Positions 26,279 through 35,142 of a stretch of DNA of 64,000 nucleotides are shown one piece after another. The notes beneath the pieces are model-generated. The model saw only the letters and a list, made by a program, of their open reading frames with translations, was not told the origin of the DNA and did not search any database. The stretch is taken from assembly GCA_964348275.1 (NCBI GenBank), contig CAYGBT010000002.1, forward strand, positions 61,958 through 125,957, written 5' to 3'. This stretch comes from CSP1-5 sp964348275. Lineage in GTDB: Bacteria; Methylomirabilota; Methylomirabilia; Methylomirabilales; CSP1-5. A program made the translations under genes and the position numbers. Every line of letters starts with the position of its first letter. Position 1 is the stretch's first letter.

Positions 26279-28021
26279 TCAAGCAGTCTCGACCAACAAC
26301 GGAACGATCTGACCGGTCTTCACTTGGACGAGCCCACGCTCTCGGAACCTCAAGGCCGGGATTGCGGTGAAGGTGAGCGCCTGGAGGGTCAGGAGAGGAT
26401 CTTGGAGAGGCGAGCCGAGTTCCTTGACCGCTCGCTTGATTCTATCCATCGTCTCGGCCAAGATTGGCACCGGCTCTTCGCTTATGATCCCTCCGATGGG
26501 CATGGGCAGCTCCTCCACCACGACCCCATTTTCGATTACCACAAACCCACCGCCGATCTCTACCAGCCGGTTCAGCGCGACAGTCATGTCCGCATCGGTA
26601 ACCCCGAGGGCTACGAGGTTACTGACATCGTATGACAGGCTCGAGGCGACCGCCCCTTGGCGTAGGCCGAATCCCTTGACGAACCCCACGGTCGTCTGCC
26701 CTTGTGCCTGCCGGTCGAAAACAGCAGCCTTCAGCACATCTCCCCGAGGCTCCGCCACCACCTCGCCACGCTCGACCGGCAGGGACAGGACAATCTCCCG
26801 CGTCAGAATGGGTCCCGCAATGTCTAGCACCCTCACCTTGGTCCAGCCACCCAACCGGTCCGCGGGAACCTTGAGATCTTCTGGCGTGAGACGACGCGGC
26901 AAAGCAGGCTGCGGGAGCACCTCTCGAAGGCGTGGATTTCCCTTCACTTCCACCAAACATCGCCCTTCACGAGCGACCACCTTGCCCTTGCTGATGACTA
27001 GCTCGGGCTCCATTCGCCTGATATCGGGAACCACCAAGAGGTTGGCGTACTTGCCGGGTCCGAGACCCCCCACCAAGTGGTCGAGACCGAAGTGCTCTGC
27101 ACACGTAAGGGACGCTGCCCGCACCGCCGATACCGGGTCGAGACCGAGCAGAATGGCCCGCCGCACGGCATGGTCCAAGCTGCCACGTGTCAGAAGATCA
27201 TCAGGCCAAACGGTATCGGTGACCAAAATCAGCCGCCGCAGATCGACCCCGGAATGGACCACCTCGCTCAGGGCGCCTAGGTCCTGACGGATCGAGCCCT
27301 CCCGAATCATGGTATGAAGCCCGAGGCGCAGCCGTTCGCTTACCTCCTCACCGGTGATTGGCTCGTGACACGAGCCGATCCCGAGGCTGACGAACCGCTG
27401 GAGCTTCCATCCCCGTGCCCCCGCGGCATGTCCCTCCACCTGCTTTCGGAGCCGGCGGGCTTTCTCGATCAATGCCAGGAGATCTGGGGAGTGCTCCGCG
27501 ACAAGATGCCAGTAGACCTCTCCCAATCCAAGCACCAGCGGGTGCTCCAGCAGATCCGCGACCTCTTGCGATGAAATGACCGGTTGCCCATCCCCCCGGT
27601 CAGAGCAGAGCAGAGAGATCGAAGGCGCAGTGGTGTAGACCAGAATCGGCAACCCCTCGAGGCCTTCGAGGAAGGCCTGGAAGGCGGCGGCGCCACCCAC
27701 ATTCGCCGCATGAACTAACTCGGTGATAACGGTGGTGAGTCCCTGCGGGATGGCCACATGCAGAAACTCGTGCAGGCTTTGAACATTGTCAAGATGGGTG
27801 TGACCCTCGATGAGGCCGGGGACGAGATATTTGTCCTTCGCTTGGACAATCTCGGTTTCGGGGCCAATGGTGTGGCTTAGATCGGGGCCCACGGCGACGA
27901 TCCGCTCCCCGTGTACGGCTACCCCCCAGCCTTCGAGGAGTTCCCCACTATAGACATTGACAAGCGTGCCGCCACGGACGATTAGATTCGCCAGATCTTC
28001 TGCTCCCGCTCCCCTGGGCAT
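26279..28021 (-). CDS. ade: Adenine deaminase
   Basis: About 580 residues. Amidohydrolase fold with metal motif LVPGLIEGHTHLDN, then HAANVGG and a C-terminal domain with SYDVSNLVALG typical of bacterial Ade. It turns adenine into hypoxanthine and ammonia for purine salvage. Start: ATG 28021 (MPRGAGAED); an upstream TTG at 28054 is possible but lacks support. Located downstream of a TPR protein on the same strand. The 26087-26278 gap shows no gene. Confidence 0.85.
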   Translation of the reverse strand: MPRGAGAEDLANLIVRGGTLVNVYSGELLEGWGVAVHGERIVAVGPDLSHTIGPETEIVQAKDKYLVPGLIEGHTHLDNVQSLHEFLHVAIPQGLTTVITELVHAANVGGAAAFQAFLEGLEGLPILVYTTAPSISLLCSDRGDGQPVISSQEVADLLEHPLVLGLGEVYWHLVAEHSPDLLALIEKARRLRKQVEGHAAGARGWKLQRFVSLGIGSCHEPITGEEVSERLRLGLHTMIREGSIRQDLGALSEVVHSGVDLRRLILVTDTVWPDDLLTRGSLDHAVRRAILLGLDPVSAVRAASLTCAEHFGLDHLVGGLGPGKYANLLVVPDIRRMEPELVISKGKVVAREGRCLVEVKGNPRLREVLPQPALPRRLTPEDLKVPADRLGGWTKVRVLDIAGPILTREIVLSLPVERGEVVAEPRGDVLKAAVFDRQAQGQTTVGFVKGFGLRQGAVASSLSYDVSNLVALGVTDADMTVALNRLVEIGGGFVVIENGVVVEELPMPIGGIISEEPVPILAETMDRIKRAVKELGSPLQDPLLTLQALTFTAIPALRFRERGLVQVKTGQIVPLLVETA

Positions 28022-28108
28022 CCTCTTTTCCAGCAGCAGTCCCTCCCCGAACAAAAAAAAGACCCCAGGAACCGTTACGAATTCCGCCAGGTCCCAGGGG
28101 TTAGACTT

Positions 28109-28594
28109 TCAGTTCAGCATGCCGATAAGGCGGTGCAGTTCCCGCCGGGCCCCCGTGTGATCGGGCTCGAACTTCAATGCATTTCGGATCTCGGCGATGG
28201 CCTCCGGAACCTTGCCCTTTCTCGCGTACAGGCGGGCGAGGTTGATGTGGGGGTAGTGTCGTGGCTCGTATCGCTTGGCCTCCATGGCCTTCAAGAGCCA
28301 AGGGATGGCCTCATCATAATCGCCTCGCTCCATCATGTAGACCCCGATATCGTTATAGGGATTCCCAAAATCGGGGTCAATCTGGATGGCGATCTCGCAT
28401 TCCCGGATCGCCTCATCGATCTTCCCTTGGAAGCTATACGCCCATCCCAAGAAGGTGTGCGCTTCTGCGGTGGGATAGAGATCGATGGAGCGGTGATAGC
28501 TTTCGATCGCGGCATCTAAATCGCCGTCCATCTGATGTTTGTAGCCTTCCTGAAAGAAGAATTCTGCCTGTTCGAGACGGGCAGGATCTGTCAT
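28109..28594 (-). CDS. Tetratricopeptide-repeat protein
   Basis: 161 residues made of about three to four TPR units (FFFQEGYKHQMDGDLDAAIESYHRSIDLYP; FLGWAYSFQGKIDEAIRECEIAIQIDP; DIGVYMMERGDYDEAIPWLLKAM; ARLYARKGKVPEAIAEIRNAL). Protein-binding scaffold, partner unknown. I start at ATG 28594 (MTDPARLEQ); an upstream GTG-like extension is unlikely. Confidence 0.8.
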   Translation of the reverse strand: MTDPARLEQAEFFFQEGYKHQMDGDLDAAIESYHRSIDLYPTAEAHTFLGWAYSFQGKIDEAIRECEIAIQIDPDFGNPYNDIGVYMMERGDYDEAIPWLLKAMEAKRYEPRHYPHINLARLYARKGKVPEAIAEIRNALKFEPDHTGARRELHRLIGMLN

Positions 28595-28808
28595 CCCTTG
28601 TCCCCCCCTTTCCGCCAGGGTCTGGACCCAACGGCTGGTTAACACACAATCAGCATACTGTCAAGACAGGGGCGATCGGCCTCAGGGTGTTCCGCACCCT
28701 GCGAGCGCCCGTCGCTCCTGGCCTCTCATGTTAGCCGAGATTGGAAGGGCTCGGGGGGTGGGTCTTCCCCGGCGGAACAATTCCACGGGTTGGTGATTCT
28801 GTTGAGAC

Positions 28809-29100
28809 AGCACCTTCAGCCCCTCGCTCCAGGCCTCTTGCGGCGACCCTGTTCGACGGCTTACGGCCTGGGTCCCTCCATGTTCACGCTCCGTGCAAGG
28901 ACGCTAGGCACGGATCGTGCCTCGGTTTCCCAGGCCGTCGCTCGCCGAGGGGCCCCGCCGCTCCCGGCAATGTCGCTCGGGGCCTCCAGCTGCTGTTGCC
29001 TTCGACGCGCGGTTGCGGAGGTCGGACGACGGTCATCGGTCATCGATTAACGGTCGTCGGCCGTCGGTCATCGACCCAGAAGCAAGGGGCCAAAGGTGCT
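28809..29100. repeat. Palindromic interspersed repeat, copy 2
   Basis: Begins AGCACCTTCAGCCCCTCGCT (28809 on) and ends with the near complement AGCAAGGGGCCAAAGGTGCT (29081-29100). The interior shares blocks with copy 1. At 29029-29078 it carries a heptamer array (GGTCATC, GGTCATC, GATTAAC, GGTCGTC). The stretch 28660-28808 holds further related pieces (GAAGGGCTCGG, GGCGGAACAATTCCAC) found inverted in copy 1. Confidence 0.7.
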
Positions 29101-29137
29101 TAACAGAATCAGCGACGACAGGACCAACCGGAAGATA

Positions 29138-30367
29138 TTAGCGGTGGGCGGTCGGCGAAACCTCGGCGATGGCGATGCGCTCGAGGACTGGGGGATGGGA
29201 GTAAAGGAGGAGGACGGCCCACCGGGGTGGAGTGATGTCGGCCAGGTTGGACCGAGCCAGATCCACCTCGACTTTCACATAGGCCTCACGATTTCCCGAA
29301 AGCTCGAGTGCCGCGAAATCCGCCTGCCGCTCAAAATGGCGAGAGATGGCATTCTGTAGCGGCAGGGTCAGCAGGCTCAGCGCGAACAGCGTGAGAGCGA
29401 GCAGGGGAAGCCCGGCGAAGTCAACCGGATGAAAAATCAGGCCGCGGGCGGTTCCCCACCGGAGGACCGAGGCAGCGATCCCGAGACCCAGAAAGAGAGC
29501 CAGGACGGAGAGCCCCACCCCCTTCCAGATGTGGTGGTGCATCCGGTGGCCGATTTCATGTGCTAAGACGACCTCCACTTCCTCGTGGGAAGAGCGCCCG
29601 AGCAGCGTGTCATAGAGGACAATCCGCTTGGTCTGCCCGAAGCCGGTGATATAGGCGTTGGCCTTCACCGTCCTCCGGCTGGCATCCGCCTCCAGCACCT
29701 GCTCAACGGCAATGCCCGCCCGTGCCGCCAGTTTCAAAACCCGGTCCTTGAGGTCGGCATCCTTGAGCGGCGTAAAGGTGTGAAAGAGCGGATCGATGAG
29801 GACCGGCGCCAGGAATGTGAGGAGAATGATCAGCCCCCCGAGGCATCCTGTGGCCGGGAGGAACCAACGGAAGGGGTCGCGACGGATAAACAGATAGAGG
29901 AGGTTCACGGTCGGCAAGAGGAAGACGACTTGAATGAGCAGTTTCTTGCCCCAGTCCTGGAACCACCCACCGATGCCCTGGGTCGAAAGGCTATATGCGT
30001 GCTCCCGAAGGTAGCCTCCGTAGAGGTCCACCGGCAAAAGGACGACACGGTAGAGCAGCAAGAGACAGACCGCATAAAGGCTCAACGCGAGCCACGGGCG
30101 ATGGCCGGACCAGACCGTGGTGAGATCCCGCAAACTCCGAGAGGCAGGTGTAATGACAAAGAGCAGGAAGAAACCGAGCGTGACAATGCCGCGCGCGCCG
30201 AAGAGGAGATACCGCCCTCCCATGTAGCTTTTTCCCCGTGCAATCTCCTCCGGGGCAAAGTAGCGGAGGGCGATCTCGTCGGTCGAGGCACCGATGTTGC
30301 CAAAGCTCATCCCGGACAGGAGAAACCCGATGCAGAAAACTGCCGCGGCGGCGGACAGAGTGCGCAT
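29138..30367 (-). CDS. M48-family membrane metalloprotease (Ste24/CAAX-protease type)
   Basis: 409 residues with about seven hydrophobic segments. Zinc motif AHEIGHRMHHH (HExxH) and the downstream FERQADFAAL glutamate. DASRRTVKANAYITGFGQTKRI is the conserved region before the site, as in Ste24p. It would cleave peptides at the inner membrane for quality control. TTGGAG before ATG. Lies 25 bases after ligA, same strand. Confidence 0.9.
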   Translation of the reverse strand: MRTLSAAAAVFCIGFLLSGMSFGNIGASTDEIALRYFAPEEIARGKSYMGGRYLLFGARGIVTLGFFLLFVITPASRSLRDLTTVWSGHRPWLALSLYAVCLLLLYRVVLLPVDLYGGYLREHAYSLSTQGIGGWFQDWGKKLLIQVVFLLPTVNLLYLFIRRDPFRWFLPATGCLGGLIILLTFLAPVLIDPLFHTFTPLKDADLKDRVLKLAARAGIAVEQVLEADASRRTVKANAYITGFGQTKRIVLYDTLLGRSSHEEVEVVLAHEIGHRMHHHIWKGVGLSVLALFLGLGIAASVLRWGTARGLIFHPVDFAGLPLLALTLFALSLLTLPLQNAISRHFERQADFAALELSGNREAYVKVEVDLARSNLADITPPRWAVLLLYSHPPVLERIAIAEVSPTAHR

Positions 30368-30392
30368 AGCAGGACTCCAAGGAAGGCTGCTA

Positions 30393-32405
30393 CTACCCTG
30401 AGATCAATTTCTTAAATGCAGCTTCGTCCAGGATCGGGACGCCGAGACGTTGGGCGTCATCGTACTTTGAGCCGGGATCTGTTCCACCAATGACGTAATC
30501 GGTCTTTTTGCTAACCGAGGAGGTGACCCGACCGCCGAGGCGAGTGATGGCGGCTTTCGCCTCGTCGCGGCTGAAACCCTCCAGTGCACCTGTGAGGACA
30601 AAAGTCTTCCCGGCCAGCGGTCTCCTCCCCACCGGGACCGTCTTCTCGGTCATCCTCACCCCGACAGCCTGCAAGTGATCGATGACCCGTCGGTTCTCCT
30701 TCTGCGCGAGAAACTGGGCCGCGCTCGCCGCAATGCGGGGACCGATCCCGTAGATCCCGGCGATCTCCTTCTCTGTCGCCTCGAGCAACTTCTCCATGCT
30801 CCCGTACTGCTGCGCCAAGAGCGAAGCGGCATGTTCGCCGACAAAACGAATGCCCAGACCGAACAGCAGGCGGGTGAGCCCCCGTCCCTTACTCTCCTGG
30901 ATGGCTTCGTACAGGTTTGTCGCCGACTTCTTGGCCAGGCGCTCGAGGGACGCCAGCGTCTCGACGTCCAGGTGGTAGAGGTCGGCGAAGTCTTTGACTA
31001 ATCCCCGGTCGACCAACTGATTGACGACCGCGTCGCCGAGGTGCTCGATGTCCATTGCGCGACGGGCCCCGAAATGGAGTAGCCGTTCCTTGAGCTGTGC
31101 CGGGCAGGCCGCATTGTCGCACCGCCAGACCACTTCTTCTTCCGGTCGGTAGGCGCGTCCGCCGCAAACCGGGCACCGACTGGGCATCCGGAAGCGGGGA
31201 CGGACATCGTGCCCTGCCTCGGGGACAACTTGGACCACGTGCGGGATCACATCCCCCGCCCGTTCGATCACGACCAGGTCCCCGCTGCGCACGTCGAGGC
31301 GGTCGATCTCGTCCGCGTTGTGGAGCGTGGTACGGCTGATGGTAGCCCCGGCGATCTCGACCGGATCCACCTCGGCCGACGGCGTGAGGGCCCCTGTCCT
31401 GCCCACATTAATAAGGATTCGACGGATCCGCGTCTGGGCCTGCTGCGACTTAAACTTGAAGGCAATGGCCCAGCGGGGGTGATGTGTGGTCATGCCTAAC
31501 GTCTGCCGGTGCTCCAGGCGGTTCACCTTGAGGACCACGCCGTCCGTCTCATAGCCCAGCTCGTCCCGCTTCTTTTCCATCTCGCGGTGGTAGGCGATGG
31601 CGGCGTCGAGATCGGGGCAGAGCTTTACTTCCGGATTGACCGGCAGGCCGGAATCGCGGAAGGCTTCAAGGATCTCCCAGTGGGCGGCCAAAGATGCCGG
31701 CGGCACGGGAGCGGCAAGCTGGTAGAGCGTGATGTCCAGTGGCCGCTTGGCCGTGATCCCGCTATCCTTTTGGCGAAGAGACCCGGCCGCTGCGTTCCGG
31801 GGATTGGCGAAGGCACCCTCCCCTGTCTCTTCGAGATCGCGGTTCAGCTTCTGGAACGCAGCCCTCCACATGAAAACCTCGCCCCGGACCTCGAGGTGCT
31901 CGTACCGAGCGAGTGATCCGTGCAACGTTTGAGGTAGATTTCGGATTGTGCGCAGATTGTGCGTCACATCCTCGCCAACCCGGCCATCTCCCCGCGTCGC
32001 GCCGCGTACAAATGTCCCGTTCTCGTAGACCAGGGCCACGCCCAGGCCGTCAATCTTGGGCTCGCAGACGTATTGGAAGGTCGCCTCAGGGAGGATTCGC
32101 TGCATGCGAGCCTCAAACTCGCGGACGTCCCCCTCCGAGCTAGCATTATCGAGGGAAAGCATGGGACTACTGTGCGTGACCGGCGCAAAACCCTCGGCCA
32201 CCTCGCCCGCGACCCGCTGGGTCGGGGAATCGGGGGTGACGAGTTCCGGATGCTGCCGCTCTAACCGCTTGAGTTCGTTGAATAGTTCATCGTACTCGGC
32301 ATCGGAGATCTCGGGCCGGGCCAGCACATAATAAAGGTAGTCGTGGCGCTGGACAAGCCGCCGCAGCTCCTCCACCCTCGCCTTGATCTTCTTCGGATCA
32401 GCCAT
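30393..32405 (-). CDS. ligA: NAD+-dependent DNA ligase
   Basis: 670 residues, full length for the family. Adenylation motif EPKIDGLGVAL with catalytic Lys near residue 116; OB region; zinc finger CPVC...CDNAACP; helix-hairpin-helix domain (LLFGLGIRFVGEHAA); and a C-terminal BRCT domain (LAGKTFVLTGALEGFSRDEAK). Essential for joining Okazaki fragments. Confidence 0.97.
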   Translation of the reverse strand: MADPKKIKARVEELRRLVQRHDYLYYVLARPEISDAEYDELFNELKRLERQHPELVTPDSPTQRVAGEVAEGFAPVTHSSPMLSLDNASSEGDVREFEARMQRILPEATFQYVCEPKIDGLGVALVYENGTFVRGATRGDGRVGEDVTHNLRTIRNLPQTLHGSLARYEHLEVRGEVFMWRAAFQKLNRDLEETGEGAFANPRNAAAGSLRQKDSGITAKRPLDITLYQLAAPVPPASLAAHWEILEAFRDSGLPVNPEVKLCPDLDAAIAYHREMEKKRDELGYETDGVVLKVNRLEHRQTLGMTTHHPRWAIAFKFKSQQAQTRIRRILINVGRTGALTPSAEVDPVEIAGATISRTTLHNADEIDRLDVRSGDLVVIERAGDVIPHVVQVVPEAGHDVRPRFRMPSRCPVCGGRAYRPEEEVVWRCDNAACPAQLKERLLHFGARRAMDIEHLGDAVVNQLVDRGLVKDFADLYHLDVETLASLERLAKKSATNLYEAIQESKGRGLTRLLFGLGIRFVGEHAASLLAQQYGSMEKLLEATEKEIAGIYGIGPRIAASAAQFLAQKENRRVIDHLQAVGVRMTEKTVPVGRRPLAGKTFVLTGALEGFSRDEAKAAITRLGGRVTSSVSKKTDYVIGGTDPGSKYDDAQRLGVPILDEAAFKKLISG

Positions 32406-32606
32406 GCCCCTACCCCACGTCCTTCAACCAAATCCTTCTATTCTCACTATTACCAGAGTCTTACAGCTGACGCAACGCGTCCCCCTCCTGTTCCCTTCGT
32501 CCCTTCGGACCAAGGCAGCACAAACCTTGCGCCGGCTCCTCTGTAGACCTGTTTTGTCCGGGCATTTCCGTCTTACCGCACATTGTGTGACGAGGGTCTT
32601 CTTGCC

Positions 32607-33337
32607 ATGACCGCAAGACGCACACAATCGCTCGGATGGATATACATCTATGGCATCCTTGTCATTACGATGACCATCTTCCTCTTGTATGGAAGGCCCC
32701 CGATAACGGACAAAAACGTGACGTTCATTGAGATAGTCTTGTTGCTGCCAGGTATAATTCTCTACTTGCCGCTCTTACTCCTCTCCGGCGGACTCCACTG
32801 GACTATCCTCCCGTTTTGGGCTCGGATACACCTTGGGAGACCCTGAACATTCTCGGATATCTGGCAATTCCGGTGGTAACACAGGCGATATTCAGTTCGT
32901 GGCAACGATGGAAATCGTCCGGCAAGGACGGAAGTTTCTGGCGCGACCTGCTTCGACGGCCATCAGTTCTGGTAACGGCTGGCGTACTCTGCATGTTGCT
33001 GGGCCTGAATGGCGTCCTTCAAATCTCGTGGAAAATATCCGGCCTCACGGACTACGCCGATGCGGTGTTGGGGCCGTTGGCGGCCATCGGCCTCTGGTGT
33101 CTTGCGTACTGTCTCTTCCGCTACGGCACGGTGATCGGACTTCATGGAAAGGCGCTCCCTGCCTGGATGTGTTCGGCAGTGGCACTCGCGGCGGTCATCG
33201 GAGGCCTGATCGGTGGCGGACTCGCCTATGGCGAAGCAAGGATCCTCCGCTGGACCAATGCGTCTGCCGGTGCATTGGCAATCAGCGTTACCGTCGTCAC
33301 CCTGCAGATGGTGTGGATTGCCTGGCGCATGGTCTGA
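32607..33337 (+). pseudogene. Membrane protein split by a one-base frameshift
   Basis: The first frame (32607-32846) encodes MTARRTQSLGWIYIYGILV with two membrane helices. The second (from about 32816) encodes GSDTPWETLNILGYLAIPVV and four or more further helices ending WIAWRMV. Adding one T to the TTTT run at 32816-32819 joins the frames as LPFLGSDTPWETLN. That looks like one membrane protein of about 243 residues of unknown function. Either a real frameshift or a sequencing slip. Confidence 0.55.
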
Positions 33338-33368
33338 AAGCACCGTTAGCCATGATCCCAAAATCCGC

Positions 33369-33397
33369 TTGACATTTGCGAGAGGAGGAGGTAGTTT
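33369..33397 (+). promoter_or_regulatory. Promoter of the pyrimidine operon
   Basis: TTGACA (33369-33374), 17-bp spacer, TAGTTT (33392-33397). It sits just upstream of the PyrR box, leader peptide and terminator. Confidence 0.6.
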
Positions 33398-33413
33398 ATT
33401 CTGGCCTTTTAAA

Positions 33414-33431
33414 CGAACCCGGCGAGGTTCG
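33414..33431 (+). promoter_or_regulatory. PyrR-binding RNA hairpin
   Basis: CGAACC-CGGCGA-GGTTCG forms a 6-bp stem whose interior AACCCGGCGAGGTT matches the known PyrR RNA consensus ARUCCNGNGAGGYU at all but one position. PyrR bound to UMP would stabilise it and so favour the downstream terminator or block the leader start. Confidence 0.75.
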
Positions 33432-33444
33432 TAAGGGAGCATAA

Positions 33445-33498
33445 ATGAAGATCCCAATGGTAGTGGGCGGAATATTAAACCTCCTCACCCGAAGGTGA
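33445..33498 (+). CDS. Leader peptide of the pyrimidine operon
   Basis: ATG AAG ATC with AAGGGAG nine bases upstream encodes 17 residues (MKIPMVVGGILNLLTRR) and ends TGA inside the terminator's descending arm. Ribosomes translating it would cover the hairpin. The overlap is geometrically suited to translation-coupled attenuation. Confidence 0.55.
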   Translation: MKIPMVVGGILNLLTRR

Positions 33499-33512
33499 GG
33501 AGGTTTTTTTTA
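33478..33512 (+). terminator. Attenuator terminator before pyrR
   Basis: AACCTCCTCACC (33478-33489) pairs perfectly with GGTGAGGAGGTT (33494-33505) over a CGAA tetraloop, followed by a run of T (33504-33511). It lies 18 bases before the pyrR start. Confidence 0.92.
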
Positions 33513-33529
33513 TACCCTCTGAGGGAGCC

Positions 33530-34078
33530 ATGGAAGTGCGAGAAAAGTCGCAGATCATGGACCGGACATCGATTCAGCGGGTCCTTACACGGGTCGCCCA
33601 CGAGATCGTGGAGAAAAACAAAGGGACGGCCGACCTGGTCCTCATCGGCCTCCGGAGTCGAGGAGTGGACCTCGCCCGGCGACTGTCCCAGCGTCTCAAG
33701 GAGATCGAGGGGGTTGATGTCCCGGTCGGGGCACTAGATATTACGCTCTATCGGGATGACTTGGGCAAGCCAGGCCCCCAGCCCACGGTGAGAAAAACCG
33801 AGATCCCCTTCTCCATCGAGAACAAGAAGGTGATCCTGGTCGACGATGTCCTCTATACCGGCCGGACGACGCGGGCGGCCCTGGACGGCCTTATGGACCT
33901 GGGACGCCCCCGGGTGATCCGGCTGGCGGTGCTCGTGGATCGAGGGCACCGGGAGCTCCCGATCCGGGCCGATTACGTGGGGAAGAATGTCCCGACGGCG
34001 AAGACCGAGCAGGTCCAGGTCATGCTCCAAGAGGAGGACGGTGTGGACCGCGTGGTGATCCTGAAGAATAGGGAATAA
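33530..34078 (+). CDS. pyrR: Bifunctional pyrimidine regulator PyrR / uracil phosphoribosyltransferase
   Basis: 182 residues. PRPP-binding motif VILVDDVLYTGRTTRAA and N-terminal RTSIQRVLTRVAHEI. It senses UMP and binds the upstream RNA hairpin, and can also make UMP from uracil. First gene of the operon; ATG 33530 has GAGGGAGCC upstream. Confidence 0.96.
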   Translation: MEVREKSQIMDRTSIQRVLTRVAHEIVEKNKGTADLVLIGLRSRGVDLARRLSQRLKEIEGVDVPVGALDITLYRDDLGKPGPQPTVRKTEIPFSIENKKVILVDDVLYTGRTTRAALDGLMDLGRPRVIRLAVLVDRGHRELPIRADYVGKNVPTAKTEQVQVMLQEEDGVDRVVILKNRE

Positions 34079-34114
34079 ACGAAAGGTGGCACAGCAGTAT
34101 CCGTGGAGTAGAAG

Positions 34115-35047
34115 ATGACGCTGAAGCGAAAGGACCTGTTGACGATCCGCGATCTTGAGACGGATGAGATCCATCTCATCCTGCAGACCGCCGACTCGAT
34201 GAAAGAGATCGCCTCGCGAGACATCAAGAAGGTCCCCGCGCTCCGTGGAAAGACCGTGATCAACCTCTTCTACGAGCCAAGCACCCGAACGCGGACCTCT
34301 TTCGAGATCGCCGGCAAGTGGCTGAGTGCCGATGTGATCAACATCTCGACGGCCGCGTCTGCGGTTGACAAGGGCGAATCCCTTGTCGATACCGGAAAGA
34401 CCCTCCAGGCCATGCACCCGGATGTGGTCGTGATCCGCCATCCGGTGCCGGGTGCGCCCAAGATCCTGGCCGATCGCCTCCAGGCCTCGATTATCAATGC
34501 CGGGGATGGGGCCCACGAGCATCCCACCCAAGCCCTGCTCGACCTTCTCACCATCCGCGAGCGCCTGGGACGACTCCAAGGTCTGAAGGTCGCTATCGTG
34601 GGAGACATCAGCCACAGCCGGGTCACGCGGTCGAACATCCAGGCCATGCGGAAAGTGGGGATGAAGGTCCGTGTGGCGGGACCGCCCACGCTGCTGCCGC
34701 GCTTCCCGGAGCAGCTCGGGGCGCAGGTCACCACCGATATTGAGGCCGCCATCGTGGATGCCGACGTCATCATGATGCTTCGGATCCAACGGGAACGGCA
34801 GGGGCCGACCCTGCTCCCCTCGCTTCGCGAGTACAGCCGGCTCTTTGGCCTTACCGTCGAGCGCCTGAAGAAGGCCAAGGAGGGGGTTTTGATCATGCAC
34901 CCGGGGCCGATCAATCGGGGGGTGGAGATTGCACCCGAGGTGGCCGACGGCCCATACAGCCTCATCCTCGATCAGGTCACCAATGGGGTGGCCATTCGCA
35001 TGGGCCTCCTGTATCTCATGACGGGGGGACAGGCATCCGAACGATAA
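34115..35047 (+). CDS. pyrB: Aspartate carbamoyltransferase catalytic subunit
   Basis: 310 residues. Carbamoyl-phosphate motif FYEPSTRTRTSFE, HPTQALLDLLTI and the aspartate-loop region MLRIQRERQG. Forms carbamoyl aspartate. No pyrI regulatory subunit follows, in line with PyrR-type control. Confidence 0.97.
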   Translation: MTLKRKDLLTIRDLETDEIHLILQTADSMKEIASRDIKKVPALRGKTVINLFYEPSTRTRTSFEIAGKWLSADVINISTAASAVDKGESLVDTGKTLQAMHPDVVVIRHPVPGAPKILADRLQASIINAGDGAHEHPTQALLDLLTIRERLGRLQGLKVAIVGDISHSRVTRSNIQAMRKVGMKVRVAGPPTLLPRFPEQLGAQVTTDIEAAIVDADVIMMLRIQRERQGPTLLPSLREYSRLFGLTVERLKKAKEGVLIMHPGPINRGVEIAPEVADGPYSLILDQVTNGVAIRMGLLYLMTGGQASER

Positions 35048-35049
35048 AT

Positions 35050-35130
35050 AGTTCACAGTTCACGGCTCACGGTTCACGGCAAGAACCGGATCTCAATCTG
35101 TGAACGGTCAACTGTGAACCGTGAACCAGA
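35050..35130. repeat. Heptamer array between pyrB and pyrC
   Basis: Units GTTCACA, GTTCACG, GCTCACG, GTTCACG are followed, after about 25 bases, by GTGAACG, GTCAACT, GTGAACC, GTGAACC. The two halves are inverted, so the transcript between pyrB and pyrC could fold into a long hairpin. Confidence 0.85.
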
Positions 35131-35142
35131 GCGGAGCGTGCG

